From NCBI RefSeq assembly GCF_009936375.1, contig NZ_AP022332.1:1421501-1485500 (forward strand): a stretch of 64,000 bases of DNA, in the 5' to 3' direction. Below the pieces are notes generated by a model. It did no database searches. It was not told where the DNA came from and worked only from the letters and a program-made list of their open reading frames with translations. A program made the translations under genes and the position numbers. Source of the DNA: Methylosinus sp. C49. Lineage in GTDB: Bacteria > Pseudomonadota > Alphaproteobacteria > Rhizobiales > Beijerinckiaceae. This document shows positions 45,875-56,892 of the stretch, in pieces (position 1 is the stretch's first letter; each line of letters starts with the position of its first letter).

Positions 45875-46726
45875 TCAGTCGATCAGATAGCGGAAGCCGA
45901 GCCGTACCTGCTGAATGTCGAGCTTGCGGGTATGGTTGACGCCGAGCGCGTCCTTGCCCGAGATCGAGCCCAGATTGAGATAGCGATAGCCGATGTCGAC
46001 CGACCAATGATCGGTGATGTCATAGGCGAAGCCGCCCATGAAGGCATAAGCGAATTTCAGATAGGTGTTGGAGTAGCTGCGGTCCCAATTGGCCATATAG
46101 GTGCCGAGCGTGTAGGGGTCGGTCCAGGTCGTTCCGGCATAGGGAACGAGATTGCCCATGTACCATTGCACCTGAGATTTCTGGAACAGCACGTCGACGC
46201 CGGCGCCGGCGCCGATATAGGGCGTGAGCCCGCCCCATGTGCCGAGATCGATATAGACATTGCCGAGGAAGACCGAGGCGGTTCCGCGGCTCTGCGCATA
46301 GGGGAAGCAGTCGGTCACGACGGCGATGGAGTCGGTGTAGGGTCCGCCGGCCGGCGTGCCCACCGCGCCGGTCTGGCAGGGCGTCGAGACATAGGAGGCG
46401 CTGGAGCGGCTGTAGAGCGGCTGATAATCAGCGGTGACGTCGGTGCGCAGCCAGCTGTTGTAGCGATAGCCGAAGCCAATACCGGCCGACCAGTTGTTGA
46501 CGAAATTATTCGCCGTCACTGCGCCGTCGATGTTCAGCACGGGCGTGCGCGCCGCGGCGATGTCGCCGCGCAGATACCAGCCGGTTCCCAGCTCGACGGG
46601 CTGGTACTCCTGCTGCTCGGGCGGTGAGAAGAAGGGCATGTCCGCCGCGGCGGCCGGACTGGAGGTCGAGAGGCCGAGGATCGCGCAAAAAAGCCCCGCC
46701 CCGGCGCAGGAACCGGAAAATCTCAT
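45875..46726 (-). CDS. Outer-membrane beta-barrel protein
   Basis: 283 residues. A signal peptide ends near ASPAAAA|DMPF (about residue 28). The mature part has an eight-stranded small-barrel look: TGWYLRGDIAAARTP, WSAGIGFGYRYNSWLRTDVTADY, VYIDLGTWGGLTPYIGAGAGVDV, and the terminal strand DIQQVRLGFRYLID. This is the Omp25/Opa-like porin-family barrel common in Rhizobiales; whether it is a pore or structural is not known. Two Cys (about 116 and 139) lie in one loop and may be disulfide-bonded. The AT-rich stretch at 46790-46815 probably holds its promoter. Confidence 0.85.
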   Translation of the reverse strand: MRFSGSCAGAGLFCAILGLSTSSPAAAADMPFFSPPEQQEYQPVELGTGWYLRGDIAAARTPVLNIDGAVTANNFVNNWSAGIGFGYRYNSWLRTDVTADYQPLYSRSSASYVSTPCQTGAVGTPAGGPYTDSIAVVTDCFPYAQSRGTASVFLGNVYIDLGTWGGLTPYIGAGAGVDVLFQKSQVQWYMGNLVPYAGTTWTDPYTLGTYMANWDRSYSNTYLKFAYAFMGGFAYDITDHWSVDIGYRYLNLGSISGKDALGVNHTRKLDIQQVRLGFRYLID

Positions 46727-46865
46727 TGGTTCATCCTCGCTACGCGCCGGGCGGCCCGGATCGGGCCGCGACGCGGGTGATGAACGATGAGTAAGTGATT
46801 ATGCTTAATTGTTACTTAATGAGCGCCGCCGCCGGCCTGTCGCCGCAGCGGCGCTCCGAGTCCCG

Positions 46866-47414
46866 TCAAATGAGATTGAAGAGGCGCGTCAGCAGCGGTG
46901 ACAGGATCAGCAGAATGAAGCCGAGGTAGATCGCGCCCAGCGCGAAGGCCGGAATGAAGCGCATCCCCGCGTGGCGATAGATCCACAGGAACACGGTGAA
47001 CTTCCACAGCACCAGCGGAAACAGCACGAAGCCGACGAGCTTCAATGCCGGCATCGGCGGCGGAAATATCTGCGCCACCGCGAGCGACAGAACCATGGAC
47101 ACGAGGCCGATGATCGCGCCCGTGGAGGTGAGGGCGATCAGCGTCTGCTGAAAGCGCTCGCGCGCGCCGGTCAGCAGCAGCGCGCCGAAGGTCAGCGCGG
47201 CCAGCAGAGCGGCGCTCACCAGGCCGTAAGCGATCGAGGGGGGGATGTCGGCGCTCACCAATTGGCCGCCCGTCTCGGTCAGAATATAGGCGGCGAGGCT
47301 GATCCACAGCGCCTGCCGAGAGTCGGGCAGGGGAGCCGGCCCGGCCTCGAGCTTTATGAGATCGAGGAGCGCTTTGGGCGTCGGCGGCAGGCTGATGGAC
47401 GGCGAGATCGACAT
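46866..47414 (-). CDS. Small polytopic membrane protein, unknown (Yip1-like layout)
   Basis: 182 residues from ATG 47414. After a soluble start with LLDLIKLEAGPAPLPDSRQALW there are about five membrane segments to the C-terminus. Its length and helix arrangement resemble small bacterial Yip1-domain proteins, but I see no conclusive motif. It follows the glycosyltransferase on the same strand after 167 bases. Function is unknown. Confidence 0.65.
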   Translation of the reverse strand: MSISPSISLPPTPKALLDLIKLEAGPAPLPDSRQALWISLAAYILTETGGQLVSADIPPSIAYGLVSAALLAALTFGALLLTGARERFQQTLIALTSTGAIIGLVSMVLSLAVAQIFPPPMPALKLVGFVLFPLVLWKFTVFLWIYRHAGMRFIPAFALGAIYLGFILLILSPLLTRLFNLI

Positions 47415-47581
47415 ATGACGGCCTATCGGGTTGGAGCCTCGTCGGCGGAAGGTCGCGACCTGCGCCCCCGCTTTGCGCAAAAGCGGCGAAGCCTGCGGTT
47501 CGAGAGAGCCGCAGGCGCCGCCGCCGCAGCCGTCTCTAACATGCTTTTCGGCGCGGCGGAACAAGGCCGTACGGGCGGGGC

Positions 47582-48984
47582 TCAGGGCAGCTCGCTGGTC
47601 CAGTCCTCGGTCGCGATCACTTGCGCGACGCGATGCGCCGCCTCCGCCCAGCTCACGCGGCTGACGGCGGAAGGATCGGCCGTCGCGCTTCCGTCGAGAA
47701 GCTCCCGAATGCGCTCGGCGAGAGCGGCCGGATCATTGACGCGGAAATAGAGGGCGCCGGCGCCGCCGACCTCGCGGAACACGGGAATGTCGCTGCAGAT
47801 CACTGGCCGGCCGCGGCGTGCGGCCTCGGCGATCGGCAGGCCGAAGCCCTCCGCATAGGAAGGAACGAGCGCCGCCGCGCTCTTGTCGTAGAGAAAGGCG
47901 AGCTCGGCGTCGCCGATATCGTCGAGCCAGAACAGGCGCCGCCCGAATTCGGCATGGCCGCGGATCTCGGCGGCGATCGCCTCCTCGAACCAGCCGCGCC
48001 GTCCGACGAAAACCAGCCGCGCATCGCGGCCCTCGCGCCAGAGCGCCTCGAAAGCCTGCAGCGCGACGCGATGGCCTTTGCGCGGCTCCACAGTGCCGAC
48101 GCTCAGAAACATGGCGCCGCCCGCTGCGGCAGCGATCTGCGGCCGCGGCGCGGCGGGTGCGCTATCGGCGATATCCGAGCCGCAATGGAACCAGCCGATC
48201 GAAAGTCCGGGTCGATGCGGCAGTCCCGTCTCAGCCACGTAATCCGCCAGCTCCTCGGCGACCGTGCGCGAGATGGCGAGAAAGGCGTCGCTCTCGAGCA
48301 GCGCGCGGCGCAGCCAGGCCTCATAGCGCGGCGGCGTCACCTCATGGCAGGCGTGCGGATAGAGGGCGGGAATGAGATCGAAGATGCAGGTGACGATCTC
48401 GCCGCCGCCGGCGCGAATGCGCGAGAAGACCGGCTGAAACTCCTCGAAAGCGTTCCAGCTGTCCGAGAGCATGAAGAAGCGGTCGCCCGGCTCTATCTCT
48501 ATTTCGCGATCCGGGCCGGCTGTTCCGCCGATGAGCGCGGCGACGAAGGCCTCGCAGGTGAAGAGCCGGCCGGCCTCGCAGCGCACGGCGATCACGGGAA
48601 TGGGAAGCGCCGTATCGCGATAGAGGGCCTGGGTGATCTTCTTGACGACGCGCTGGATTCCCGTGCCGGCGTCGCGCCGCGCCGTCGCCGTCACATCGAC
48701 GAGCAGCCGTCGCGGCTTTAGCGTGTCGCCCCGAGCGGCGGGCTCCGAGACGGCGGACTTGATGGCGGGCGACGGGGCCTTGCGAGAGAAGAGTCGCAGC
48801 AGCGGCGTCACCGCATCGACGAGCGCCGCCTCGAAACGGCGCAGAGGCCGGAAGATCAGCCAGGCGGCGGAATAGACGTTTTTCTCGCGCTCATGGACGA
48901 GATGCAAAAGCTCGGCGCGCAGAAAATCGAGCTGATGCTCGAGCAGGCGATTGCGCTCCTCGAGACGCCGCTCGCGCTCGCTGG

Positions 48985-48988
<4 letters not shown>
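47582..48988 (-). CDS. Group 1 (GT4) glycosyltransferase with coiled-coil start
   Basis: 468 residues from ATG 48988 (ATGA with the reductase gene). Residues 1-35 are a charged heptad-like helix (ERERRLEERNRLLEHQLDFLRAELLHLVHE), then a linker. The GT4 core has a donor-side FLSVGTVEPRKGHRVALQAFEALW and the EX7E-type VPSYAEGFGLPIAEAARRGRPVI. Coupled to gmd and rmd, it most likely transfers D-rhamnose from GDP-D-rhamnose to a cell-surface glycan; the acceptor is unknown. Confidence 0.88.
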
Positions 48989-51107
<2,119 letters not shown>

Positions 51108-51212
51108 CTAGCCCGAAGGCAAGCCTCACCGCTTTTAGCGGTGCGCGGCGCTCCCTTTCGGGTACGCGCCGATTCGTGATAGCGCAAGCGAGCGACGAAA
51201 GAGGCGAAGAAA

Positions 51213-52505
51213 ATGGCGCAGGCGGAAGCATTGGCGACGAACGAGCGAGAGTTGGGCTCCCTGATGGCCGATATCGGCGTCGGCGCCCGGCGGGCGGCGC
51301 GGGCGGTCGCTCTGGCGCCGGCGAAGACCAAAAATGCGGCTCTGCATGCGGCCGCGGCGGAGCTGCGCCGCCGCATGCCGGAGCTGCTCGCCGCCAATGC
51401 GCTGGATGTCACGGAGGCGAAAGCGCGCGGAACCGTAGCCTCTTTCCTCGATCGGCTGACGCTCGATCCCGCGCGCGTCGAGACGATGGCGCGCGGCCTC
51501 GAGGAGATCGCCGAGCTGGCCGATCCCGTCGGCCGGCTGCTGGCCTCCTTCGAGCGCCCCAATGGCCTCCTCATCGAGCGCGTGGCGACGCCGCTCGGCG
51601 TCATCGGGGTGATTTACGAGAGCCGGCCCAATGTCACCGCCGACGCCGGCGGCCTCTGCCTCAAGGCCGGCAACGCCGCGATATTGCGCGGCGGCTCGGA
51701 GAGCCTGCGCTCCTCGCGCGCGATCCACGCCTGTCTCGTCGCCGGCCTCGTCGCCGCCGGCCTGCCGGAGGAGGCGATCTCGCTGGTCCCCATCGCCGAT
51801 CGCGCCGCCGTCGGCGCCATGCTCGCCGGGCTGGACGGCAATCTCGACGTCATCGTGCCGCGTGGTGGAAAAAGCCTCGTCGCGCGCGTGCAGCATGAGG
51901 CGCGCGTGCCGGTCTTCGCGCATCTCGAGGGCATTGTTCATGTCTTCGTTCATCGCCAAGCCGATCTCGACATGGCGAAACGCATCTTGCTGAACGCCAA
52001 GCTCCGTCGCACCGGCATTTGCGGCGCCGCCGAGACGCTGCTGGTCGATCGCGCCTGCGCAGCCACGCATCTCGAGCCGCTGGTGAAGATGCTGCTCGAC
52101 GCCGGCTGCGAGGTGCGCGGCGACGCCGCGACGCAGGATGTCGACGCCCGCGTGCTGCCGGCGAGCGAGGAGGATTGGCGCGCCGAATATCTCGACGCCA
52201 TCATCGCCGTTCGCGTCGTCGATGGGCTGGAGGCGGCGGTCACGCATATAGAAACCTACGGCTCGCATCACACGGATTGCATCATCACGCAGAATGAGGA
52301 TGTCGCCCGGCGCTTCATGGCGGAGGTGGATTCGGCGATCGTGCTGCACAACGCCTCGACGCAATTCGCCGATGGCGGCGAGTTCGGCTTCGGCGCCGAG
52401 ATCGGCATAGCGACGGGCCGCATGCATGCGCGCGGCCCGGTTGGCGTCGAGCAGCTCACCTCGTTCAAATATCGCGTGCATGGCGCCGGGCAGGTCAGAG
52501 GATGA
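51213..52505 (+). CDS. proA: Gamma-glutamyl phosphate reductase
   Basis: 430 residues, usual length. The aldehyde dehydrogenase fold has [18 protein letters not shown] and the catalytic Cys270 in [12 protein letters not shown], with [10 protein letters not shown] and [19 protein letters not shown] near the end. It reduces gamma-glutamyl phosphate to the semialdehyde in proline synthesis. nadD follows after a 73-base gap with a repeat fragment; proB is not beside it, although in many relatives obgE-proB-proA-nadD are clustered. Confidence 0.96.
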   Translation: MAQAEALATNERELGSLMADIGVGARRAARAVALAPAKTKNAALHAAAAELRRRMPELLAANALDVTEAKARGTVASFLDRLTLDPARVETMARGLEEIAELADPVGRLLASFERPNGLLIERVATPLGVIGVIYESRPNVTADAGGLCLKAGNAAILRGGSESLRSSRAIHACLVAGLVAAGLPEEAISLVPIADRAAVGAMLAGLDGNLDVIVPRGGKSLVARVQHEARVPVFAHLEGIVHVFVHRQADLDMAKRILLNAKLRRTGICGAAETLLVDRACAATHLEPLVKMLLDAGCEVRGDAATQDVDARVLPASEEDWRAEYLDAIIAVRVVDGLEAAVTHIETYGSHHTDCIITQNEDVARRFMAEVDSAIVLHNASTQFADGGEFGFGAEIGIATGRMHARGPVGVEQLTSFKYRVHGAGQVRG

Positions 52506-52528
52506 GCGCGCGACCTTCGTGCGCGCTT

Positions 52529-52552
52529 CCTTCTCCCACAAGTGGGAGAAGG
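52529..52552. repeat. Family B repeat fragment (hairpin) before nadD
   Basis: CCTTCTCCCAC and GTGGGAGAAGG, separated by AA, form an 11-pair hairpin identical in type to the outer hairpins of the elements at 28801 and 53478. It lies in the gap between proA and nadD, 26 bases before the nadD start, and could affect its translation. Confidence 0.85.
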
Positions 52553-52578
52553 GAGCGCGAGCTTTCGATGATCGCGCG

Positions 52579-53214
52579 ATGATTCGCCTGCCGCCACATG
52601 CGCCGGGGATGCGCATCGGCCTGTTCGGCGGCTCTTTCGATCCGCCGCATGAAGGCCACGCCCATGTCTCGCAGGTGGCGTTGCAGAGGCTGGCGCTCGA
52701 TCGGCTCTGGTGGCTGGTGACGCCCGGCAATCCGCTGAAGGAGACCGCCTGCCTGCCCTCGCTCGCGCAGCGCATCGCCGCGGCGCAGAAAATCGCCCGC
52801 GATCCGCGCATAGTGGTCACGGGGCTCGAGGCGGAGATCGGCGCGCGCTATACGGCGGATACGCTGCGTTTTCTGCATCGGCGCTGTCCGGGCGTGCGCT
52901 TCGTCTGGATCATGGGCGCGGATAATCTGCTGCAATTCCACCGCTGGCGCGATTGGCAGGAGATCGCGCAAACGACGCCGATCGCCATCGTCGATCGGCC
53001 GGGCGCGACCTTTCGCGCCGCCTCGGCCAAAGCGGCGCAACGCTATGCGTCCGCGCGCCTGCCGGAGAGCGCGGCGGCGCTGCTCGCCGACATGCCGCCG
53101 CCCGCTTTCGTCTATCTGCATGCGCCGCGCGTGGCGCAGTCTTCCACCGCGCTGCGCAATGCGCGATTACTTGCCGGCGCTGCGCCGCTGCCACCAGAGC
53201 AGCGCGGCCCCTAG
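52579..53214 (+). CDS. nadD: Nicotinate-nucleotide adenylyltransferase
   Basis: 211 residues from ATG 52579; a longer frame would include the repeat fragment and is unlikely. The nucleotidyl-transferase motif GLFGGSFDPPHEGHAHV (14-30), TPGNPLKE, RYTADTL, FVWIMGADNLLQFHRW and the C-terminal STALRN (the SxTxxR motif) are all present. It makes deamido-NAD from NaMN and ATP. Its last 48 bases overlap, on the opposite strand, the end of a small membrane protein gene. Confidence 0.94.
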   Translation: MIRLPPHAPGMRIGLFGGSFDPPHEGHAHVSQVALQRLALDRLWWLVTPGNPLKETACLPSLAQRIAAAQKIARDPRIVVTGLEAEIGARYTADTLRFLHRRCPGVRFVWIMGADNLLQFHRWRDWQEIAQTTPIAIVDRPGATFRAASAKAAQRYASARLPESAAALLADMPPPAFVYLHAPRVAQSSTALRNARLLAGAAPLPPEQRGP

Positions 53215-53430
53215 GCCGATCATCGGCACGACGACCAGCACATAGGTCCAGATCGTCCCCTCGTCATAAGGGTGATTGTCGTAATAGCCGAACTCGACCG
53301 CCTGCCGATACGGGTTGCGGAAGAAGAAGGTGACGAACACCCACATTGCGAGAATGACCGCCGTGAAGAACATCAGCTGACGGCTGGCCAGCAGACGCGG
53401 AATGCGATCCTTCGGGGGTTCTTCGGTCAT
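53167..53430 (-). CDS. Small two-helix membrane protein
   Basis: 87 residues from ATG 53430 with GAGGAGCG upstream; a start at 53463 is possible. Two membrane segments (LMFFTAVILAMWVFVTFFF, about 19-37, and VLVVVPMIGLGAALLWW, about 64-80) flank a loop with aromatic residues FGYYDNHPYDEGTIW. The ribosome site and the sensible membrane layout support a real gene even though its 3' end overlaps nadD by 48 bases. No family is recognised. Confidence 0.65.
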   Translation of the reverse strand: MTEEPPKDRIPRLLASRQLMFFTAVILAMWVFVTFFFRNPYRQAVEFGYYDNHPYDEGTIWTYVLVVVPMIGLGAALLWWQRRSAGK

Positions 53431-53477
53431 CGGCGGCGCTCCTCGGTTATTGTTGTTCAGCATTCGTCGTGCGCGCT

Positions 53478-53639
53478 CCTTCGCCCACTCGTGGGAGAAG
53501 GTGGCCTCGCGAAGCGAGGTCGGATGAGGGTCGCTGCGGTTCGTGGCCTATTTTTATCGTTTATCATTCGCTTTCGCGGCCGGGGCCCTCATCCGACCCG
53601 GCTTCGCCGGGCCACCTTCTCCCGCAGGCGGGAGAAGGA
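53478..53639. repeat. Palindromic repeat, family B, intergenic copy
   Basis: Left arm 53478-53530 begins with a CCTTC...GAAGG hairpin and continues GTGGCCTCGCGAAGCGAGGT to GGATGAGGG; right arm 53586-53639 is its inverted near-copy, CCCTCATCCGACCC to GGGAGAAGGA, across a 55-base spacer. Same architecture as the element inside cobE. The 53431-53668 gap holds nothing else. Confidence 0.92.
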
Positions 53640-53668
53640 GCGCAGCGGCGAGATTACGCCTTCATATA

Positions 53669-55027
53669 TCACACCGCCGCGCCATAAAGATCATAGGCGT
53701 CGGCGCGGTCGATCTTCACCGTCACAATGTCGCCGGCGCGCAGCGGGCGGCGTGAGGAGATATGCACCGTTCCGTCGATCTGAGGGGCGTCCGCCTTGCT
53801 GCGTCCGCGCGCGAGGCCGGTCGCGCCACCGCCCGGCTCGTCCACCAGAACTTGCAGGCGCTTGCCGATCTTGCGTTTCAGCAGGCGGGCGCTCACCTTC
53901 TGCTGGCGCTCCATGAAGCGCTTCCAGCGCTGGTCCTTCACCTCGGGCGCGATGGCGTCGAGCGGCAGATCATTGGCCGGCGCGCCGGCCACCGGCTCGT
54001 AGCGGAAGGCGCCGGCGCGGTCGATCTCCGCCTCCTCCAGCCAATCGAGCAGATAGGCGAAATCCTCTTCCGTCTCGCCGGGGAAGCCGACGATGAAAGT
54101 GGAGCGCAGCGCGAGATCGGGGCAGATGCGCCGCCACGCTTTTATGCGCTCCAGCGTCTTCTCCTCATTGGCGGGGCGCTTCATCGCCTTCAGCACGGAA
54201 GGGGCGGCGTGCTGAAAGGGAATGTCGAGATAGGGCAGGATATTGCCCTGCGCCATCAGCTCGACGACCTCGTCCACATGCGGATAGGGATAGACATAAT
54301 GTAGCCGCACCCAGGCCCCGAGCGAGCCCAGCTCGCGTGTGAGATCGAGAAAACGCGCGCGCACGCTGCGGTCGCCCCATTGGCTCTCGGAGTAGCGCAG
54401 ATCGCGGCCATAGGCGCTGGTGTCCTGCGAGATGACCAGCAGCTCCTTGACGCCCGCCTTCACCAGCCGCTCGGCCTCGCGCAGCACCTCGCCCGCGGGC
54501 CGCGAGGCCAGCGAGCCGCGCAAATGCGGAATGATGCAGAAGGAGCAGCTATTGTCGCAGCCTTCCGAGATTTTGAGATAGGCGTAATGGCGCGGCGTGA
54601 GCTTGACGCCCTGCTCGGGGACGAGATCGAGAAACGGATCATGGCTCGGCGCGGCGGCGGCGTGGACGGCCTCGACCACGCTCTCATAGGCCTGCGGGCC
54701 GGTGATCGCCAAAACGTCGGGGAATCGCTCGGTGATCGCCTGCGGCTCGGCGCCCATGCAGCCGGTGACGACGACCTTGCCATTCTCCTTCAGCGCCGCG
54801 CCGATCGCCTCCAGCGACTCGGCTTTGGCGCTGTCCAGAAAGCCGCAGGTGTTCACCACCACGACATCGGCCCCCGCATGGGTGCGCGAAAGCTCATAGC
54901 CTTCGGCGCGCAGGCGCGTGAGAATGCGCTCGCTGTCCACGAGCGCCTTGGGACAGCCGAGCGAGACGAAGGAGACGCGCGGCGCCTCTTTGGCGGGCGC
55001 GGGCGGGTCGGAGGGGACGTTCTGCAT
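53669..55027 (-). CDS. rimO: Ribosomal protein S12 methylthiotransferase
   Basis: 452 residues from ATG 55027; a start ten codons earlier is possible but lies on a palindrome. It has the MTTase cluster Cys25, Cys61, Cys90, the radical-SAM CxxxCxxC at Cys157, Cys161, Cys164 (GCDNSCSFC), and a C-terminal TRAM domain (about 380-450). RimO adds a methylthio group to Asp88 of S12 using two [4Fe-4S] clusters. Divergent from fabH. Confidence 0.95.
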   Translation of the reverse strand: MQNVPSDPPAPAKEAPRVSFVSLGCPKALVDSERILTRLRAEGYELSRTHAGADVVVVNTCGFLDSAKAESLEAIGAALKENGKVVVTGCMGAEPQAITERFPDVLAITGPQAYESVVEAVHAAAAPSHDPFLDLVPEQGVKLTPRHYAYLKISEGCDNSCSFCIIPHLRGSLASRPAGEVLREAERLVKAGVKELLVISQDTSAYGRDLRYSESQWGDRSVRARFLDLTRELGSLGAWVRLHYVYPYPHVDEVVELMAQGNILPYLDIPFQHAAPSVLKAMKRPANEEKTLERIKAWRRICPDLALRSTFIVGFPGETEEDFAYLLDWLEEAEIDRAGAFRYEPVAGAPANDLPLDAIAPEVKDQRWKRFMERQQKVSARLLKRKIGKRLQVLVDEPGGGATGLARGRSKADAPQIDGTVHISSRRPLRAGDIVTVKIDRADAYDLYGAAV

Positions 55028-55036
55028 GGCGAAGGC

Positions 55037-55062
55037 TTGCCATGGCGCGCGCGCCATGGCAA
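55037..55062. repeat. 26-base perfect palindrome upstream of rimO
   Basis: TTGCCATGGCGCG (55037-55049) is followed without a gap by its exact reverse complement (55050-55062). It lies 10 bases before the rimO start and includes the in-frame upstream ATG, so it could be an operator or a structure that hides the rimO ribosome site. Confidence 0.7.
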
Positions 55063-55100
55063 TCGCCCCCGGCGCGGATCGAAACGTGAACTCCGCCAAA

Positions 55101-55142
55101 CTCGAGCCAGGCGGAACTCGAGCAGGCAATCTCGAGCTAGGC
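55101..55142. promoter_or_regulatory. Three direct repeats between rimO and fabH
   Basis: CTCGAGCCAGGC (55101), CTCGAGCAGGC (55117) and CTCGAGCTAGGC (55131) recur at 16- and 14-base steps in the divergent region. The spacing suggests several binding sites on one DNA side, or simply a young local repeat. No known operator matches. Confidence 0.5.
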
Positions 55143-55250
55143 TTGGGGATTAACGAATTTTAAGGTTCGCGCCTCGCCGATCCCTGCTAGGCATGAGGTT
55201 TCCGCGGCGGCGCACGCTCGCCGGGGTCAGAAGGAAGAGGCTGCACGCCG

Positions 55251-56228
55251 TTGCTCAGAACCGTCATACTCGGAACCGGATCCTACGCCCCCGCGAAGGT
55301 TCTGACCAACGCCGACCTCGAGAAAATGGTCGCGACCAATGGCGCCTGGATCGTCAGCCGCACCGGGATCGAGGAGCGGCGCATCGCCGCGCCGGGCGAA
55401 TCCACCTCCGATATGGCCGCCGCAGCCGCGAAAAATGCGTTGGAGCTGGCCGGCGTCGACCCACGCGAGCTGGACCTCATCATCGTCGCCACCGTGACCG
55501 GCGACGCTCAGACGCCCGCCTGCGCCGCCTTTCTGCAGGCCAAGATCGGGGCCGAGAACGCTTTCGCCTTCGATGTCTCGGCCGCCTGCGCGGGCTCGCT
55601 CTACGCCCTCTCCATCGCCGATCAGTTCATCAAGACCGGCAAGGTCCGCCGCGCGCTGGTCGTGGGGGCGGAGACGCTGAGCCGCGTCGTCGATTGGACC
55701 AATCGCGAGACCTGCGTGCTGTTCGGCGACGCCGCCGGGGCCATGGTGCTCGGCCCGGGCGAGGAGGAGGGCCGTGGCCTGCTCTCCACCAGTCTGCGCA
55801 CCGACGGAACATTGACAAGCATTCTCGGCATCCCGCGCGCCTATGATCCGCGCCAGGACGGGCCGACGCCCGGCGAGGCGCATAAGATCAAGATGCGCGG
55901 CCGCGAGGTCTATAAGGTCGCGCTGCGCCTATTGCCGGAGATCGTGACCGAGGCGCTGGCCATGGCCGGCCTCGAGGCGAAGGATGTCGATCACGTCATC
56001 GCGCATCAGGCCAACGCCCGCATCATAGAGGCGTCGCTGGCGCAGCTCGGCGTGCCGCTCGAGAAATGCTGGATGAATATTTCCCGCTTCGGCAACACGT
56101 CGAGCGCTTCCATGCCGATCACGCTGGACGAGGCCAATCGCGCCGGCCGGCTGAAGAAGGGCGATGTGATCGCCATGATGGCGATCGGCGCCGGAATGAC
56201 CTGGGGCGGCGCGGTGCTGCGCTGGTGA
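55251..56228 (+). CDS. fabH: Beta-ketoacyl-ACP synthase III
   Basis: 325 residues from TTG 55251, with AAGGAAGAGG ten bases upstream. The catalytic triad is Cys113 (SAACAGSLYAL), His252 (IAHQANARI) and Asn282 (FGNTSSAS). It condenses acetyl-CoA with malonyl-ACP to start fatty acid synthesis. It is often found next to plsX and ihfA; here it stands alone with a convergent methyltransferase gene seven bases downstream, so it may have been moved or be a second copy. Confidence 0.93.
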   Translation: MLRTVILGTGSYAPAKVLTNADLEKMVATNGAWIVSRTGIEERRIAAPGESTSDMAAAAAKNALELAGVDPRELDLIIVATVTGDAQTPACAAFLQAKIGAENAFAFDVSAACAGSLYALSIADQFIKTGKVRRALVVGAETLSRVVDWTNRETCVLFGDAAGAMVLGPGEEEGRGLLSTSLRTDGTLTSILGIPRAYDPRQDGPTPGEAHKIKMRGREVYKVALRLLPEIVTEALAMAGLEAKDVDHVIAHQANARIIEASLAQLGVPLEKCWMNISRFGNTSSASMPITLDEANRAGRLKKGDVIAMMAIGAGMTWGGAVLRW

Positions 56229-56235
56229 GGCGCTT

Positions 56236-56892
56236 TCAGTAGAGGCCGGGAATGAACCGCGCCGTGCGCGCGCGATAGGCGTCATAGACGGCGCCGAAAT
56301 GCGAGGCGAGCAGCGCCTCCTCGGATTTCATGCGGGCGACGAGCGGCGGAATCGCCGCCCCCGCCAAAGCGAGGCCGATCAGCGAGCGAAACGCCAGCGC
56401 CCAGCCGACGAGGCCGATGATGAGGCCGAGATAGCTCGGGTTGCGGATGCGGGCATAGAGCCCGGTCGTCGCCAGCTCATGGCCCGGCTGAATGGCGACG
56501 AGCCCGCTGAAGCGCCGCCCGAGCACGAAGACCGGCCACAGTCGCAGCACGCCGCCGATGGCGTAGAGGATGACGCCGATCCAGCGCAGCGTCTCGCCGC
56601 CGATCGTCAGAATATCGCGGCGATCCGCATAGGCGGGCAGAAAAGCGTCGAGCAGGCCGATAACGGCGAAGGCGGCGATGACCCAGCGATTGCCGCGATC
56701 CTCGCGCACGCCGGCGCCGAGATGGCCTTGCGAAAAAGCGGCGGCGACGGCGAGCGCCAGAGTGACGAGCGCCAGCGCCGCGAGCGGCGGCTTTTCGAGA
56801 AAGGCCGATACGCCGCCCGCGCCCAGCGCCGCGAGGCCGAGATAGGCGAGGGTGGAGACGAGGGCGAAGACGCCTGTCGCGAGCCTCTTCAT
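56236..56892 (-). CDS. Isoprenylcysteine carboxyl methyltransferase-like membrane protein
   Basis: 218 residues from ATG 56892, coupled by ATGA to the FAD oxidoreductase gene. About five or six membrane segments. The C-terminal GHELATTGLYARIRNPSYLGLIIGLVGWALAF, then EEALLASHFGAVYDAYRARTARFIPGLY, is the ICMT/NnrU-like SAM-binding signature. Bacterial members methylate unknown small substrates or act on quinones and phospholipids. Coupling to an exported oxidoreductase suggests a shared lipid or isoprenoid substrate; that is inference. Confidence 0.85.
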   Translation of the reverse strand: MKRLATGVFALVSTLAYLGLAALGAGGVSAFLEKPPLAALALVTLALAVAAAFSQGHLGAGVREDRGNRWVIAAFAVIGLLDAFLPAYADRRDILTIGGETLRWIGVILYAIGGVLRLWPVFVLGRRFSGLVAIQPGHELATTGLYARIRNPSYLGLIIGLVGWALAFRSLIGLALAGAAIPPLVARMKSEEALLASHFGAVYDAYRARTARFIPGLY

